From: Acanthaster planci
Lineage: Eukaryota; Echinodermata; Asteroidea; Valvatida; Acanthasteridae
Assembly (NCBI RefSeq): GCF_001949145.1
Contig: NW_019091615.1
Location: forward strand, 304,682-346,615
Direction: 5' to 3'
DNA: 41,934 bases
Below, piece after piece: positions 1 to 11,394 of this stretch. The notes under the pieces were generated by a model, which ran no database searches, was not told the DNA's origin, and was given only the letters and a program-made list of their open reading frames with translations. Both the position numbers and the translations under genes were made by a program. Every line of letters starts with the position of its first letter. Position 1 is the first letter of the stretch.

Positions 1-58
1 TGTAACATTGCTGCATGTATCAATGCTACATTTATATTTGTTGTTTCTTTTTTTCCAG

Positions 59-165
59 TGCAAAACAACTAGTGCCAGGTGAGCCCAATGTATCCTACAT
101 CTGCTCCAGGTACTACAGAGCACCAGAACTCATCTTTGGTGCTACAGACTACACATGCAATATAG
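59..165 (+). CDS. GSK3: GSK3 activation-loop exon
   Basis: The exon follows a polypyrimidine tract ending TTTTCCAG and is closed by GTAAGG. It encodes 35 whole codons from the Ala after DFGS to the Ile before DVW. The lysine equivalent to human Lys205 (primed-phosphate pocket) and the tyrosine equivalent to Tyr216 are present. The residue equivalent to human Arg209 is Pro here (codon CCA), at a position usually Arg in animals. The reading frame stays open past the donor only by chance. Confidence 0.95.
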
Positions 166-3100
166 GTAAGGATGACTCAAGTAAAGACACAAGACACAAG
201 AGGGCGCTTTGCAACCCAACCATCAAGGTTAGAGCTGTTTATAGAGAGAATCCTGACACAAGTGTCTCAATTGTTGGAACCAAAATGGTGGATTGTGCAT
301 CGGTGCACATGGATAATGGCTGCCTGCTGTACTGCACACATAATAAACAGCGACTTTGGTTCCAAAGTCTGAAGTGACAATTACTCTCTCCATATGCAGC
401 TCTGATCAGTCAAGGGAAGCATGTAGAATCCTTTAGTGCTTCACTGGCTCTGTGTTGTCTAAAGGAACAATGTCATTGTCGTTGGATAACTGTAACTAAC
501 TGGTTGGTTAACGAAGGCAGTTTGGTAGTTTTTCTTCAGGGTCATTGGACGAGGAAAACAAGCATGTGTAAGATCTCAAGTCCTTTTACAAGTCCAGTCA
601 CAAGTCCCTTCACAAGACCAGTCATAAGAAACACGGTGAACAATGCCAAAAGAATGTTTTTGTCACAGGTCATTTGAATAGCTTGTGAATTGGCTTAAAG
701 GCTTTTTCACACGAGTGCTGATAACAGAGGTCCTATGCTATGAAATCACATCGATGTTACAATCGCAGTGATATCGTGTCTATCGCGTCGTGTGAAGGTC
801 AACCTCTGTCAAAAAATTGCATGGATATAGCACAGGTCCCGAGCGATCGTTGTGGTGATTGAGACCTTCGCCAAAATTTGCATCAATGCGAAATCTGTGT
901 AAAGATCACCGCGATCGGCCGTCTGAATGCAGAGTGTGCCATCGTCATAAGAGTCCTTTGAGTTCAATCTCATTGCGCATACGCACCCATTGGTTGACAT
1001 CTTCAAAAAGAGCAGTTGGCTACTCCAAATTGTGATGTCGAAAAATGGAAGGTCTTCATGTCTTTCTTGCGATCAGGCTGCTAAGTCTAGCATGTAAGCT
1101 AGCAGAACGGAACGGAGTACAGACATGCACCATACTACATAAACTATTGAATTCTGCAAAGAATGCATTACCTGCAAACGCATAGCGGGCAAATCGTAGG
1201 TACCGTATGATTCTAACATTCAAAACATAGCAAAGTACCATCGATGCAATTTAACCTTTGACTGCAATTGCAAATCATGGTGAAACGAGGAACGTCAGGT
1301 GCACGATTGACATTGCACCATGTGAAAGCCCGCGAAGAAATCTCACACGTTGTAAGACACAGACACTGTGACGCTGACTGTCACAGATGTGCGGTTTCGG
1401 CACTCGTATGAAAAGGCCTTAAGACTTAACGACTTGTGATCGACTTGTGATGGACTTACAGGGACTTTTGACTGACTTTAATACGACACTGATGTTCAAA
1501 GTTGATTGGTTCAGTAAGGATTTTTTTGGCTTGAACTTGCTTTTTACCTATCAGTTCAACATACTTTATAAAGTCAGAAACATTATAAATGAACTGTTCT
1601 TATTTGATTGATTCCAGATGTATGGTCAGCTGGTTGTGTCCTTGCAGAGTTGCTTCTGGGTCAACCAATATTCCCTGGGGATAGCGGAGTAGATCAACTG
1701 GTCGAAATCATCAAGGTTCTAGGCACTCCATCACGTGACCAAATCCATGAAATGAACCCTAACTACACTGAGTTCAAATTCCCACAGATTAAACCTCACC
1801 CATGGAACAAGGTAGGCAGAAACCTGATGGATTGTAGAAGCCACGCCCTGTAACATGTATAACATAGACATAATATTACTTCTCAGCATTTTGAAGGCAC
1901 TCACTGTCAAAAAGTATCTGTCATTCAGAGGCAAAGAAATATTATCACTGTGCCTGCTCATCAGGTTCAGACTTCTGAACATTCCTGAAACCATCTCAGC
2001 ACCCTGGAGGACATTCTAATATGCAACAATGGGAGTCTTTGAGACGCTGGCGGTGGCAGGCAAATTTTGACGGTATTGAGCGTGCTCAGAAACTAAGCAT
2101 ACATGCTCAGAACAACATGCGCATGCTCAGAACAACATGCGCATGCTCAGAACAACATGCACATGCTCAGAACAACATGCGCATGCTCAGAACAACATGT
2201 GCATGCTCAGAACAACACGCGCATGCTCAGAACAACATGCGCATGCTCAGAACAACATGTGCATGCTCAGAACTGGTAAAGAGGACCAATATGTTTGCCA
2301 TTACTGAACATCTCAAAGTCTCCTTTTACAGTTGCAAATGTTAAAACACAATCATCATATCTGCCTTTAGAGGTACCCCTGTACTGCTGCGGGGAAAGAA
2401 GCATTTGAGAGTAAAATGTCTTGCCCAAGGTCACAACATAGCACCATATGTAAGGACCCTTCCAACCTTATGATGGGAAGCTACAAACCCTAACTACTAG
2501 GCCACGAGGATAAAATGCCTTGTTTAGGAACACTGGCTCTGTAAGCTCACTTTGACTTATACATGTAGTTTGAACATATTTTTATCTTCCATAAATCCTG
2601 TTGGTATTCCAGGATAAGACTTTGACACAGTTGATCACCATAGCAAGTGTTACTATAATCTACATGTAATACTTGTTTTACATTTCTGATCTGTAGGTAT
2701 TCCAGGATAAGACTTTGACACAGTTGATCACCATAGCAAGTGTTACTATAATCTACATGTAATACTTGTTTTACATTTCTGATCTGTAGGTATTCCAGGC
2801 TAGGTCTGCTCCTTACAACATTGATATCTGTAGCAAGTTTTAACATAACTTCCATGTAACCCTGGTTTACATTTGTGATAGGTATTCCGGCCTAGGACTC
2901 CGTCTGATGCCATTGATCTCTGTAGCAAGCTACTGGAGTACACTCCTTCCTCTAGGATATCACCTCTTGATGCCTGCGCCCACAAATTCTTTGATGAGCT
3001 TCGAGACCCAGGTACAAGGTTACCAAACACACGGCCTCTTCCACCGTTATTCAACTTCACTGCACAGGGTGAGTTTAACCTTTAGAACTTTTTTCATTGA

Positions 3101-3670
3101 ATAACCACAGTCTCTGCACTTCAGTGGCTAGTCGAGCTGAAGTTAACCGCAGTTATTCCCTGAACTTGTCGTCTGAAGCAGACACATCATTGCTAAGGAT
3201 GGAAATTTTCTTGTATGCATTTTATTGAGTCTACAGTATGATGTAAGAGCCATCCAAAATAGTGTATGTGACCCAGCTAAAGAACCATCAGTATCTGTGA
3301 AAGAATTTGTACAAGGGACCAGTGCGTCACTTAATCCACGTTTATGAATCAGCCAAATCTGAAGGAACAGATGCACGCTGTTGCAGTACTATAGGTTGTA
3401 AACTCTTATCACTTATATGTAAAGTACATGTAATGGCTGTCTAATGTGCTCCTTCCTGGAAGAAAACTTGTGCATTTTTTTGGTTAAACCTTTTGTGTCT
3501 TCATTCTTGTGTCTGCAGAACTAGCAATTAAACCGTCACTCAATGACATTCTTGTCCCTCCTCATGCGCGGAGAGATCCAGTCAGCTCATCTCAGGGAAC
3601 CAGTGAAAGTACAGCCACTACCAGCGTGGCAGGGTTGCCCATCAGTGGGGCGATAGGAGGAGGGAACTAA
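59..3670 (+). CDS. GSK3: Glycogen synthase kinase 3, C-terminal half (four exons; 5' part lies outside the window)
   Basis: Serine/threonine kinase of Wnt and insulin signalling. Exons read from the sequence: 59-165, 1618-1811, 2882-3068 and 3519-3670. All have AG/GT borders and phases that join without a break (the first exon ends G, the next begins AT, giving Asp). The first exon starts just after the DFG region and carries the activation loop with the [12 protein letters not shown] block, including the regulatory tyrosine (Tyr216 in human GSK3B). The second has DVWSAG and the lobe that binds axin/FRAT-type partners. The third closes the kinase fold with [11 protein letters not shown]. The last has the PPHAR tail motif followed by a short Ser/Thr/Gly-rich tail ending in TAA. 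Similarity to human GSK3B is very high across all four exons, so identity is near certain. The kinase N-lobe and start codon are not in the window. An Arg-to-Pro change in the activation loop is noted separately. Confidence 0.97.
699..1418. mobile_element. TTAA-flanked inverted-repeat element (piggyBac-like, non-autonomous) in a GSK3 intron
   Basis: The left end reads AGGCTTTTTCACACGAGTGC and the right end, on the other strand, reads GGCCTTTTCATACGAGTGCC. Each end abuts TTAA (695-698 and 1419-1422). The 720-bp body has no long ORF. Terminal repeats plus a TTAA target are typical of piggyBac-mobilised elements, but no transposase is present. The class is inferred from the target site alone. 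Confidence 0.7.
2101..2273. repeat. 20-bp minisatellite in a GSK3 intron
   Basis: Eight full units and a partial ninth of GCATGCTCAGAACAACATGC, with only a few substitutions (first base A or G, last base C or T). Each unit has the palindrome GCATGC or a one-base variant. Because 20 is not a multiple of three, all three frames are used in turn and one stays open, giving a repetitive spurious ORF. Confidence 0.95.
2604..2881 (+). repeat. Tandem copies of the intron end plus exon head of GSK3 (decayed exon-start copies)
   Basis: Three consecutive units start with GTATTCCAGG at 2604, 2697 and 2790 (period 93 bp), and the true exon starts GTATTCCGG at 2882, 92 bp later. The first two units are virtually identical; the third is closer to the real exon, sharing the CTAGG and ATTGATATCTGTAGCAAG blocks. 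Each of the second and third copies is preceded by GATCTGTAG, a usable-looking acceptor. The copies contain stops or frame breaks and are not expected to code. Confidence 0.9.
3519..3670 (+). CDS. GSK3: GSK3 terminal coding exon
   Basis: The acceptor is GTCTGCAG. The exon starts AA CTA, completing a Glu codon with the G left by the exon at 2882-3068. It encodes 49 residues after that Glu, with [13 protein letters not shown] early and a low-complexity Ser/Thr/Gly tail, and stops at TAA 3668-3670. Vertebrate GSK3B has a longer Ala/Ser/Thr tail; tail divergence is usual outside the kinase fold. Confidence 0.95.
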
Positions 3671-4026
3671 CAAACCCTGCCCCCTCAATGACCTCTCCCA
3701 ACACTAATAAGGTATACTTGTAGCACAACATGGGGGTTAAGATGTTCTGTTGGTCTGTTTACTGTCTGATGTTGAAGGAATACACTTTGCAAACCACTCA
3801 CTGCTGGGACTCATCAGTCTAGCTTGTAGCAAGCACAGGTAAAAATGGAATTGGTAGAATTCCAAGTTACCATAGGAAGTGTAATTGCTGTGCTGCAGTA
3901 TTTACCGGATAAACCTGCAGCGGCAACAAGTGTTTGCTGAATTAGCTCTTGCTATGGCTGCTAAGTTGTGGAAAAAACTGCAGGTGTGTTAAGTCTAGCA
4001 TTGGTTGCCCAGATGTTTACTAATGA

Positions 4027-4032
4027 AATAAA
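4027..4032 (+). promoter_or_regulatory. Candidate GSK3 polyadenylation signal (AATAAA)
   Basis: This is the first AATAAA downstream of the stop codon, about 360 bp away. Further AATAAA copies occur near 6603 and 8891. Which is used cannot be told from sequence alone. Confidence 0.3.
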
Positions 4033-5493
4033 TACTAATTTATTCAATGTGTTTCAACATCAGAGAGTCTACAGGTGATGAGATCGGTACTCCCTTAAAT
4101 TGAAGTATTTCAGTATACATGTATGTACAGACAGTTAAGGCAAGAACTCTGTGTAAAATATTTCTTGTTAAATATGATGGCTTGATTTAATGAAGGGACT
4201 ACAAGGAAGGGTTGAGAGCTGATCCAAGAAACACAACTATAGGAGGTCTACTTCTGTTGTGAGATTTCATACGTGTATCTCGTTTTGAGAGATGTGACAT
4301 CCAGTGGGAATGATACATTTATGAATTCAGGAAAAAAACAGTTTCAGAATGGAGTTGCTCTTAAAAGAAAAAAATGATGAAAACTCAATTGAATCATCTA
4401 GCAGTCTTGGTTAGTAGCTGGTTTTTAGGTGTTGGTAACGCTTGCTTTTAGCCGTTGTACCATATCATGTTCACCAGCTACACTGTACATGTATAAGTAG
4501 TTCCTTGAAAAAAAAATTTGATGATGAAAGATTATGGCATTTTGGACATCCACTATCACCCGTAATAGGTGCTCATTTACTGAAAAACAACCATCATCTG
4601 CATCTACAGTGATTTTGCATTGGTTGTTCACAGAAAAGTTTCTATCATGACCGTGTTGCAACTCTTTTTGAGTTCTACTGGATGTTGCAGATCTGGTAGG
4701 AAATCTTTCGTTTCACATTGGATTTCACATTGGATGTCTGATTCTGCAACCTTTCCCTGGTCATTATTCCAACTGGTATTCCCTTTGACCCTTCTGTCCA
4801 TTTCTCATATGGGGAAATGTGTAAATATAGTTTTGAGTATTATAATACATGTATTTACTTTTTCATGGCTGTGGACTGATTGACTATAATTTGAATATTC
4901 CTTTTGGTCACATCTACTTAGGTCATAATTATGTACCTTCAGAGCTACAGCTACATGTACATGTACCGTAGGTCTGTTGTGCGTATGTCTGCACACATTT
5001 CCAATTCCAAGAGCTTGACAACAGATTCGGATGAAGCCTCAGACGAGTTTACATTGTGATTCCACTCTCACTTCCTATATTGTTTGCTTCAGATGTGCCA
5101 ATTTTAAACTTCATTGAAGTATTGGTTTTAATTGGAAAAGTATGCATAACTGAGCAGATATTTATCAAATGAGTACCGGGTAATTTAAAGTCAATTCAGA
5201 GGGCTTCATTACCTTTTGTGAAGCACCTTGCTGTCATAGATGTATTGAATTGTTCACAGCTTGCACTGCTTGAATACTGTGGTTTTATGATCAACTTCTC
5301 TTGTACCTGTAAACTTTGCACTCAATCATTTCATTTTACAATAATCCCAGGTGTATACGTGAAATTGGATGGTTCTTTTGGTCGTACTCTAGGTTTGTGG
5401 TTTGTACTCTAGGTTTGTGGGTTGTCTGTCCTTTAGAATCGAGTTAGTTCTGAGTACGGTACCATACGTTTAATTTCTGTGTATGATTTTCCA

Positions 5494-5680
5494 GGGTCAG
5501 TAGTGATCTTGAGTTTGACCTCATTACAGTGCATAGAGTCAGTGTTGATCTTACGTTTGATATCGCTGCATTGACCAGGGTCAGTGTTGATCTCGAGTTT
5601 GACCTCATTACATTGCATAGCGTCAATGTTGATCTTAAGTTTGATCTTACTGCATTGACCAGGGTCGTTGTTGATCTTGT
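5494..5680. repeat. Tandem repeat of about 42 bp with a dimeric higher-order pattern
   Basis: Four and a partial fifth unit share the core GTCAGTGTTGATCTTGAGTT followed by a CATT-containing half. Alternate units end in GTGCATAG-type or TTGACCAGG-type sequence, so two sub-types alternate and the full period is about 85 bp. Confidence 0.8.
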
Positions 5681-8600
5681 TTATACAAAGTAAATGGGAG
5701 AGAGCTGGGTTTTCTGTATCAAAGTATTCCCTTTCTGGAACTATGTTATTTTATTCAGTGATCAATTTTAAATAGGGTTGGCGTACAAAAATGTGAAGAA
5801 ATGTCACCAAGATCTTGTTTTTTCACACACAAAATCTAAAATAGATTTTGCAAGTCATGTTTTTATCGTGTAAGATTTATGGTTGAAGGAAAAATTGTGG
5901 AAAAATTTGACTAATTTTTAAATGTCCTGACTGAAACAAGTACCTGTCATTTTTTTTATTGAGAACTACATGTATGAATTTGTGTCCGAGGTCCTCTGAC
6001 AAGTTGGCAAACTTGTTTTAATTGCATAAAAATTATTTGCTTGTTTATATCAATATTCATGTACCTATAATGACATCACGGTGTTTTGTCAACCATTTCT
6101 GTAACCATGATATCCATGTCATAAGTATAAAGGCAAGAGTTTTATACTGTGTGTACAATTGAATGTCTAAATGTTGAAATACCCCATCTCATTGTCGGTC
6201 ACACTGGAAATTTGAGACACTTGTTTGAATATGACTAATTAATAGAGCATACCACAACATCACTAGCTCACCATTTCATGATTTGTATATTTGTACAGTC
6301 AAGGGGATCTTTTTTAGTTTCTTTTATTCTTTAGAAAATTGTAAATTATTGTGTTAATTTCGTTTTTAAGAATAATAACTCAAGTGATTAGCCTCACTTT
6401 TGGATGTGGTTTTCACTCGTCCAAGTTTGTCCTCTTGTCTGGTCACTGTTTTGTTTAACTCACTTTATGAATCAATATAATTTCCTAGTGACACTCCCCA
6501 CCTTATTTAGAATGGATATACACTTGATGGTCCTGAGCAACAAGGTTGCTGTGGTGATTTAGGATATCCATACAAATTAGTTGCCACAAAACGTAAATAC
6601 AAATAAAACAAACCTACAGTGTAAAGAGAAGCCAACTTGATTGTGGTCACTTATTAGTGTCTGCCCATCTAAAAATTTTTCAAATGTCTCCATCTATTTT
6701 CTTTATAATAACACTAAATGTAGCATTGGCAGTTTTATTCATTTCGGAGAGAGAAATGCATGAAAAATACTCATGGGGCCATCAACTTACCCTAACTAAT
6801 CAGTGTTTGCAACTTGACATTTACCCTGCACAGTGTCCCTGGTTTGGTCAGACTAATTGCAAGGTTTTCCTTCCCTAACCATTTGTGCACTTCTCTCCTT
6901 ATCCTTGCCACACCTCCATCTCAAGCTTTCTCATATCTAAGCCTGCTTAGTATTACAGTTCACAAAATCATTTCAACAGTGTGTTTGCATTCTTGACAGA
7001 CAAATATTCACACTTGAGATCTCACGTTTTTGAGCTGAGTTAGGGTTAAGAACCATTGAACTTACAACTTTGTTATAGCAGGAATCGTGCATTATCAGGA
7101 AATGAAAACACAGACAAACAAAGGATGGGGACCCAAAGATTTCCTTGATATAAGCAGAATGTTGTACTGCTCTTAATGAAGTTTGACTGTACAGGGTTCT
7201 TGAAGTGTTGATATATTGCCTCAAATCTGTGTTTCCCTGGTGGCCCTTGGAAAGTTGGTTTCAGTCTACAAGTTGTACAAAATGTTTCTCGTTAAAAAAA
7301 ATTGATGAGACTTGAATCAGGTTTCTTTTTCTTTTTTATTGTAATTTTTTTCTGTTAAATGCAGACCCCTGTTATTTGTACATGTAAATCATGGAAAATG
7401 CACCAGTTAAACTTCTGGTCATTTTATTATCATTTATTTTTACTAGTGGTACTACATGTATATGTATATTTGCTACCTTTGGCAAAATTGTCTTCCACAT
7501 GTAATTGTAAAATGCCCCTTTGGTTCCACTGTGTGTTCACACCCAGACGAGAAACATTAATTTTAAAGCAACAAAGACTGCAGTCGATACACTTTATGAT
7601 GTTCCTGACCTTGTACAGGGATTCTCCGGATGACTTATTTACCTCCATGAGTCTCACTGGGCAGGGATTTGCAGAGCATTCACATTTCTTATCAGTGTAA
7701 GTCACAAGTCATACCAAGTCTGGGTAGATACAAAAGGGGGCTCTGTTTATTTAATTCTCAAGCTTTAATGGAAGTTTGCTTACATCCAGACTTCTCTGTC
7801 ATTGCTGAAGCTATAGTGTTCTTTTATTATGGTGTAACTGACTGGTAATGTTTTCATTTTGGAGATTTTATTTACCCATAAAGAAAACTTTTTTTAAAAG
7901 ACTGATTTGTTGTGTATAAATCAACTGCATAATACTTTCTACTGTGAAGCCAGTTGATTCTATACAATTGCATACACTGCATGGTAAGCTATACAGTTAT
8001 CTGCTACATGAATGTGTTTGTTTCCACATTTTCAGGGGGAAATCAGCTTCCTCGGTCCAGGCAACTATTACATATTTATTATATGTTCACATAATACTAG
8101 TAACTGGGGCCCTCAATGATATCACAAGCATTTTGAATAATACTTTGCTTCTTATGGGATAGAATGATGGACTTCTTTCAATTTGGTGGTCTTATTTTGT
8201 CATAAAAAGAGGATTGACAATTGTTTTGACACTTTTGGGGCTTAGTAACTCAACTCGGAAAGTCAAAACTTAAAGTTTTAGCACTGTTGATTGTTCTTGG
8301 TGACAGGTGATCTTTTTTAATATTAATATAAAGATTAAGTGGAATGTGTGATGTAAAATAATTTCATGATCATAAAAATTGAATTACTGTGAATAGCTTT
8401 GTGATAAAGTAATACAGGTATATCAGCGAGGCATTTCTAGGGAAAATCAAAGAAATTTGAAATTTTTCCTGTTTTCTAGGGGAAATTTCCAGTTTCCCAT
8501 TTAAAGCACTGAAGATGCCTATATGTACAGTCATATGGATATAAATTGATGTACATGTATTTATACAGTAAAGGGTAAGTAAAAAAACAGGTGACTGTGT

Positions 8601-10527
8601 GCAACCAGTAGACTGGCCGAAGTCTGTTGAACATTTCAGTAGCTGATAGCATTCTGACCTGTTTAGTTGAAATCCAGAAATGTATTAAAACACCGAGTTG
8701 AAGATAGAGAGGAAAAACAGTGTAATTCCACCCCATTTTCTTAGCAACAGTTGACTGAACTGATTTGTTGAGAGCTGTAAGGATCTCTATCAGTGGATGT
8801 TTTATGTTCCTGATTTCACGTTAATGATGTACATACTGCAGTGTGCATGTTCGTACACCAGTCAATACCTCCAAATCTTAAGAATGTCCAATAAATAAAT
8901 ATCAACAAAAGTAAGAACAATCTCATGGAAGAAAATGTTGGAGTCACTGATTGAAGTGTACTCTATGTGTGATGCTAAGCTGGCATACAGGTAGAAACAA
9001 TGTTTAGTTGACCTGGTGATCTTTTCCTCTACTTACATGTACGATACAAAAAGTCAGGCTTCTGAAGCATATTCATTAAACTGGTGTCTGTAATGTCATG
9101 AACCACCTTATAGTTATTTATTACAATACCAATACGGCCACTCTAAAACTGATTTGATTTCTCATTCTGTTGGAATTCATCTATCCTCGTTTCTACAAGG
9201 TATTTCTACTGCATCAGTCACAAGTACAATGTAACATTGAGTCAAATTTTTTTTTTAATTATGGGTGCAGGAAGTGTTGGTAATTTTGCAATCAAAGTGT
9301 AACAATGCGCATAAAATAATTTAGCTGTTTTCTTATTGATTTATGTCCTGTAGAGGTGTTGGTGTTGGCAGAGGGCACTTTTTTAAACACTGATAAAATG
9401 TATTAAATTGTAAGTGTGATATTGAAATGGTCCCTGGTCCAGTGTTGTAGTCAAGACCACAAAAGACCAACACAAGACCTCTAGTCGGCACTCAAGTCAC
9501 AAGCCATTCAAATGAACTGCAACGAAAGCAATCCTTTGCCATTGTTCACCCAGTTACATGTACCTGCGACTTTTCTTGTGCATGGTCTTGTGATGGTCTC
9601 GGCTTCAATACTGCTTTGGTCTAAAGCTCCCTGTTGCCATAAGTTAAACCATATCCCATGAAGGGAATTGTAATAATTGTACAGATCAGTAAGTGTTGTG
9701 GACAATGAAAAAGATGTGAATTCTGATTAAAGTGTTGCACTTTGAATATGATGACTGATTTAATTGATACATGTATATGCCCATAGAGGTAGCGCCAACA
9801 CCACACTACTTGTACAGTTTGTTATTAAGACATTAAAAAGGCTCACCCTTTATTGCTTTACTCTGTCCCCAGAAACTGTAATGGAATATTCCACAATCTA
9901 TTCTTATACATGGAGGTTCCATTATACTTCTGATTACTCAGTGGATGTAGAAGAGTGGTGAAGGGTGAAGACGTGTTTTGAAAAGAAACAAAAGCAGTTG
10001 TGTCATTGTCCTGAATTTATTGGAAGTGGCATGAACTCATCATAACTTCTACTGTGTGCATTTTGTTATACAGAATGATGTGCACATCTTAGAAAAAAGT
10101 GTCATGTAACTGAAGTGGTTGAAATCATGAGCCACAGAGTTAACCTATAATACCAAAATATGGTGGATGAACAGTATTGTTCTTCAAAGTAGATACACAT
10201 TATTGTCAGTCTGTATTTAATTGGAAATTACTGCTTGTCATGTAACTTCTACGGATCGGCAGCGAACTGATGACTAAACAAAGTTACGAAATCAATCCTC
10301 CTACCAGATACCTGCATTAAGTTACATATCTAAAACATATCCAAAGTTTCTGTGAATTTTTGTGAAATTTCAACTGCGCCCTGTTTCCAATTACAACAAA
10401 GGATATTATGTACATGTAAATTTAATAAAAAAAGAAAACAGCAAAAGAAAGCTGAATGTATATCCACTGCATGCCTGTTTTCAGTCATTGAAAATGGTTC
10501 AATAGTGGACTAGGAATGGTTGTACTA

Positions 10528-11311
10528 CAGTAAACTCTGGCTAAGTCGGCACTCTAAGGACTCAAGAAATTATGACAACTTACGCGAATGCCGACTTGTG
10601 CTGTAAGTTGTCATTTTGCTGACTTACACATACACATGTATTGCCTATGTACATAATGATTCCTTACACTAATTCAATGGCTTCGATTTACCCTGGTTTA
10701 TTTCTACCTCCATGGTCGATCCCAGCAAAGTCGTTCTCGATTGTCATCCTCACAGGCTGCAAATTTGACAATTGATCATGTGCCCCTCAGGACGAAGCTA
10801 GGATGGCAAGCCACCTGCATATCACATCACGACTAAACAGTGCAGTACATACATGTACGTGATACAATTACGGTACAGAAAACATACACTCCTCCGCACA
10901 CGCATTGGTTAAGTTCGTTCAGCACTAGTTCGTTTGTTCATGCGTGCAGCACTAGAGGGGTTACTGGTATTGATGTACTCATGCTAGCCAATTATCAACC
11001 ACGGCCTGTGCTGCTAATAAACAGACATCAGTCAAGCAGTGTGGGCCTTGTCATGTGACACTTCTTGGCAACTTCAGTGAAGGAAACTGATATCGAAGCA
11101 CCTTTTTTTTTAATGCCGACTTACACAAAGGAATTTTTGTGGTTTTGTGGAAAGGGACTGAGAGAAACATGCCGACTTATACGAAATGAAGACTTATAAA
11201 TGTTGACTTAGAAATGAAATTTTCAATGCAAATACATTACAGACGATTAGGACTTTTATCAAAAGGCTGACTTACATGATATGAGTTACGTAATGACAAC
11301 TTAGTTTACTG
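10528..11311. mobile_element. Non-autonomous pogo/Tigger-like (Tc1/mariner superfamily) element
   Basis: The 784-bp element starts CAGTAAACT and ends AGTTTACTG, directly flanked by TA on both sides (10526-10527 and 11312-11313). CAGT ends with TA duplications are typical of pogo-type transposons. Subterminal zones carry repeated GCCGACTTA / GCTGACTTA / TGACTTA words at several sites on both sides. No transposase frame is present. It lies about 80 bp beyond the MRPL37 stop codon. Confidence 0.75.
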
Positions 11312-11394
11312 TATATGTAGATCCATTGACAACAAATAGGTAAGAACATATTCCAAAGCAAATGCTGAAGAAATTGATATTGATTATTTGGGTG

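Larger units (their letters stand above)
3671..10527. other. GSK3 3' UTR and non-coding downstream DNA
   Basis: AT-rich sequence with no reading frame that resembles a protein; the short open frames are spread over all six frames. It holds frequent copies of the palindrome TACATGTA, poly-T runs, a local 20-bp duplication at about 5384-5423 and the tandem repeat at 5494-5680. Part is probably GSK3 3' UTR, but the transcript end is not visible. Confidence 0.6.

Noticed and set aside
2021-2344. 107-codon repetitive ORF in the GSK3 intron
   Set aside because: It is produced by the 20-bp minisatellite and has no independent coding signal.
7359-7705. Overlapping ORFs of 113 and 91 codons on opposite strands
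   Set aside because: Both lie in AT-rich downstream DNA, have unlikely residue use and no homology that I recognise.
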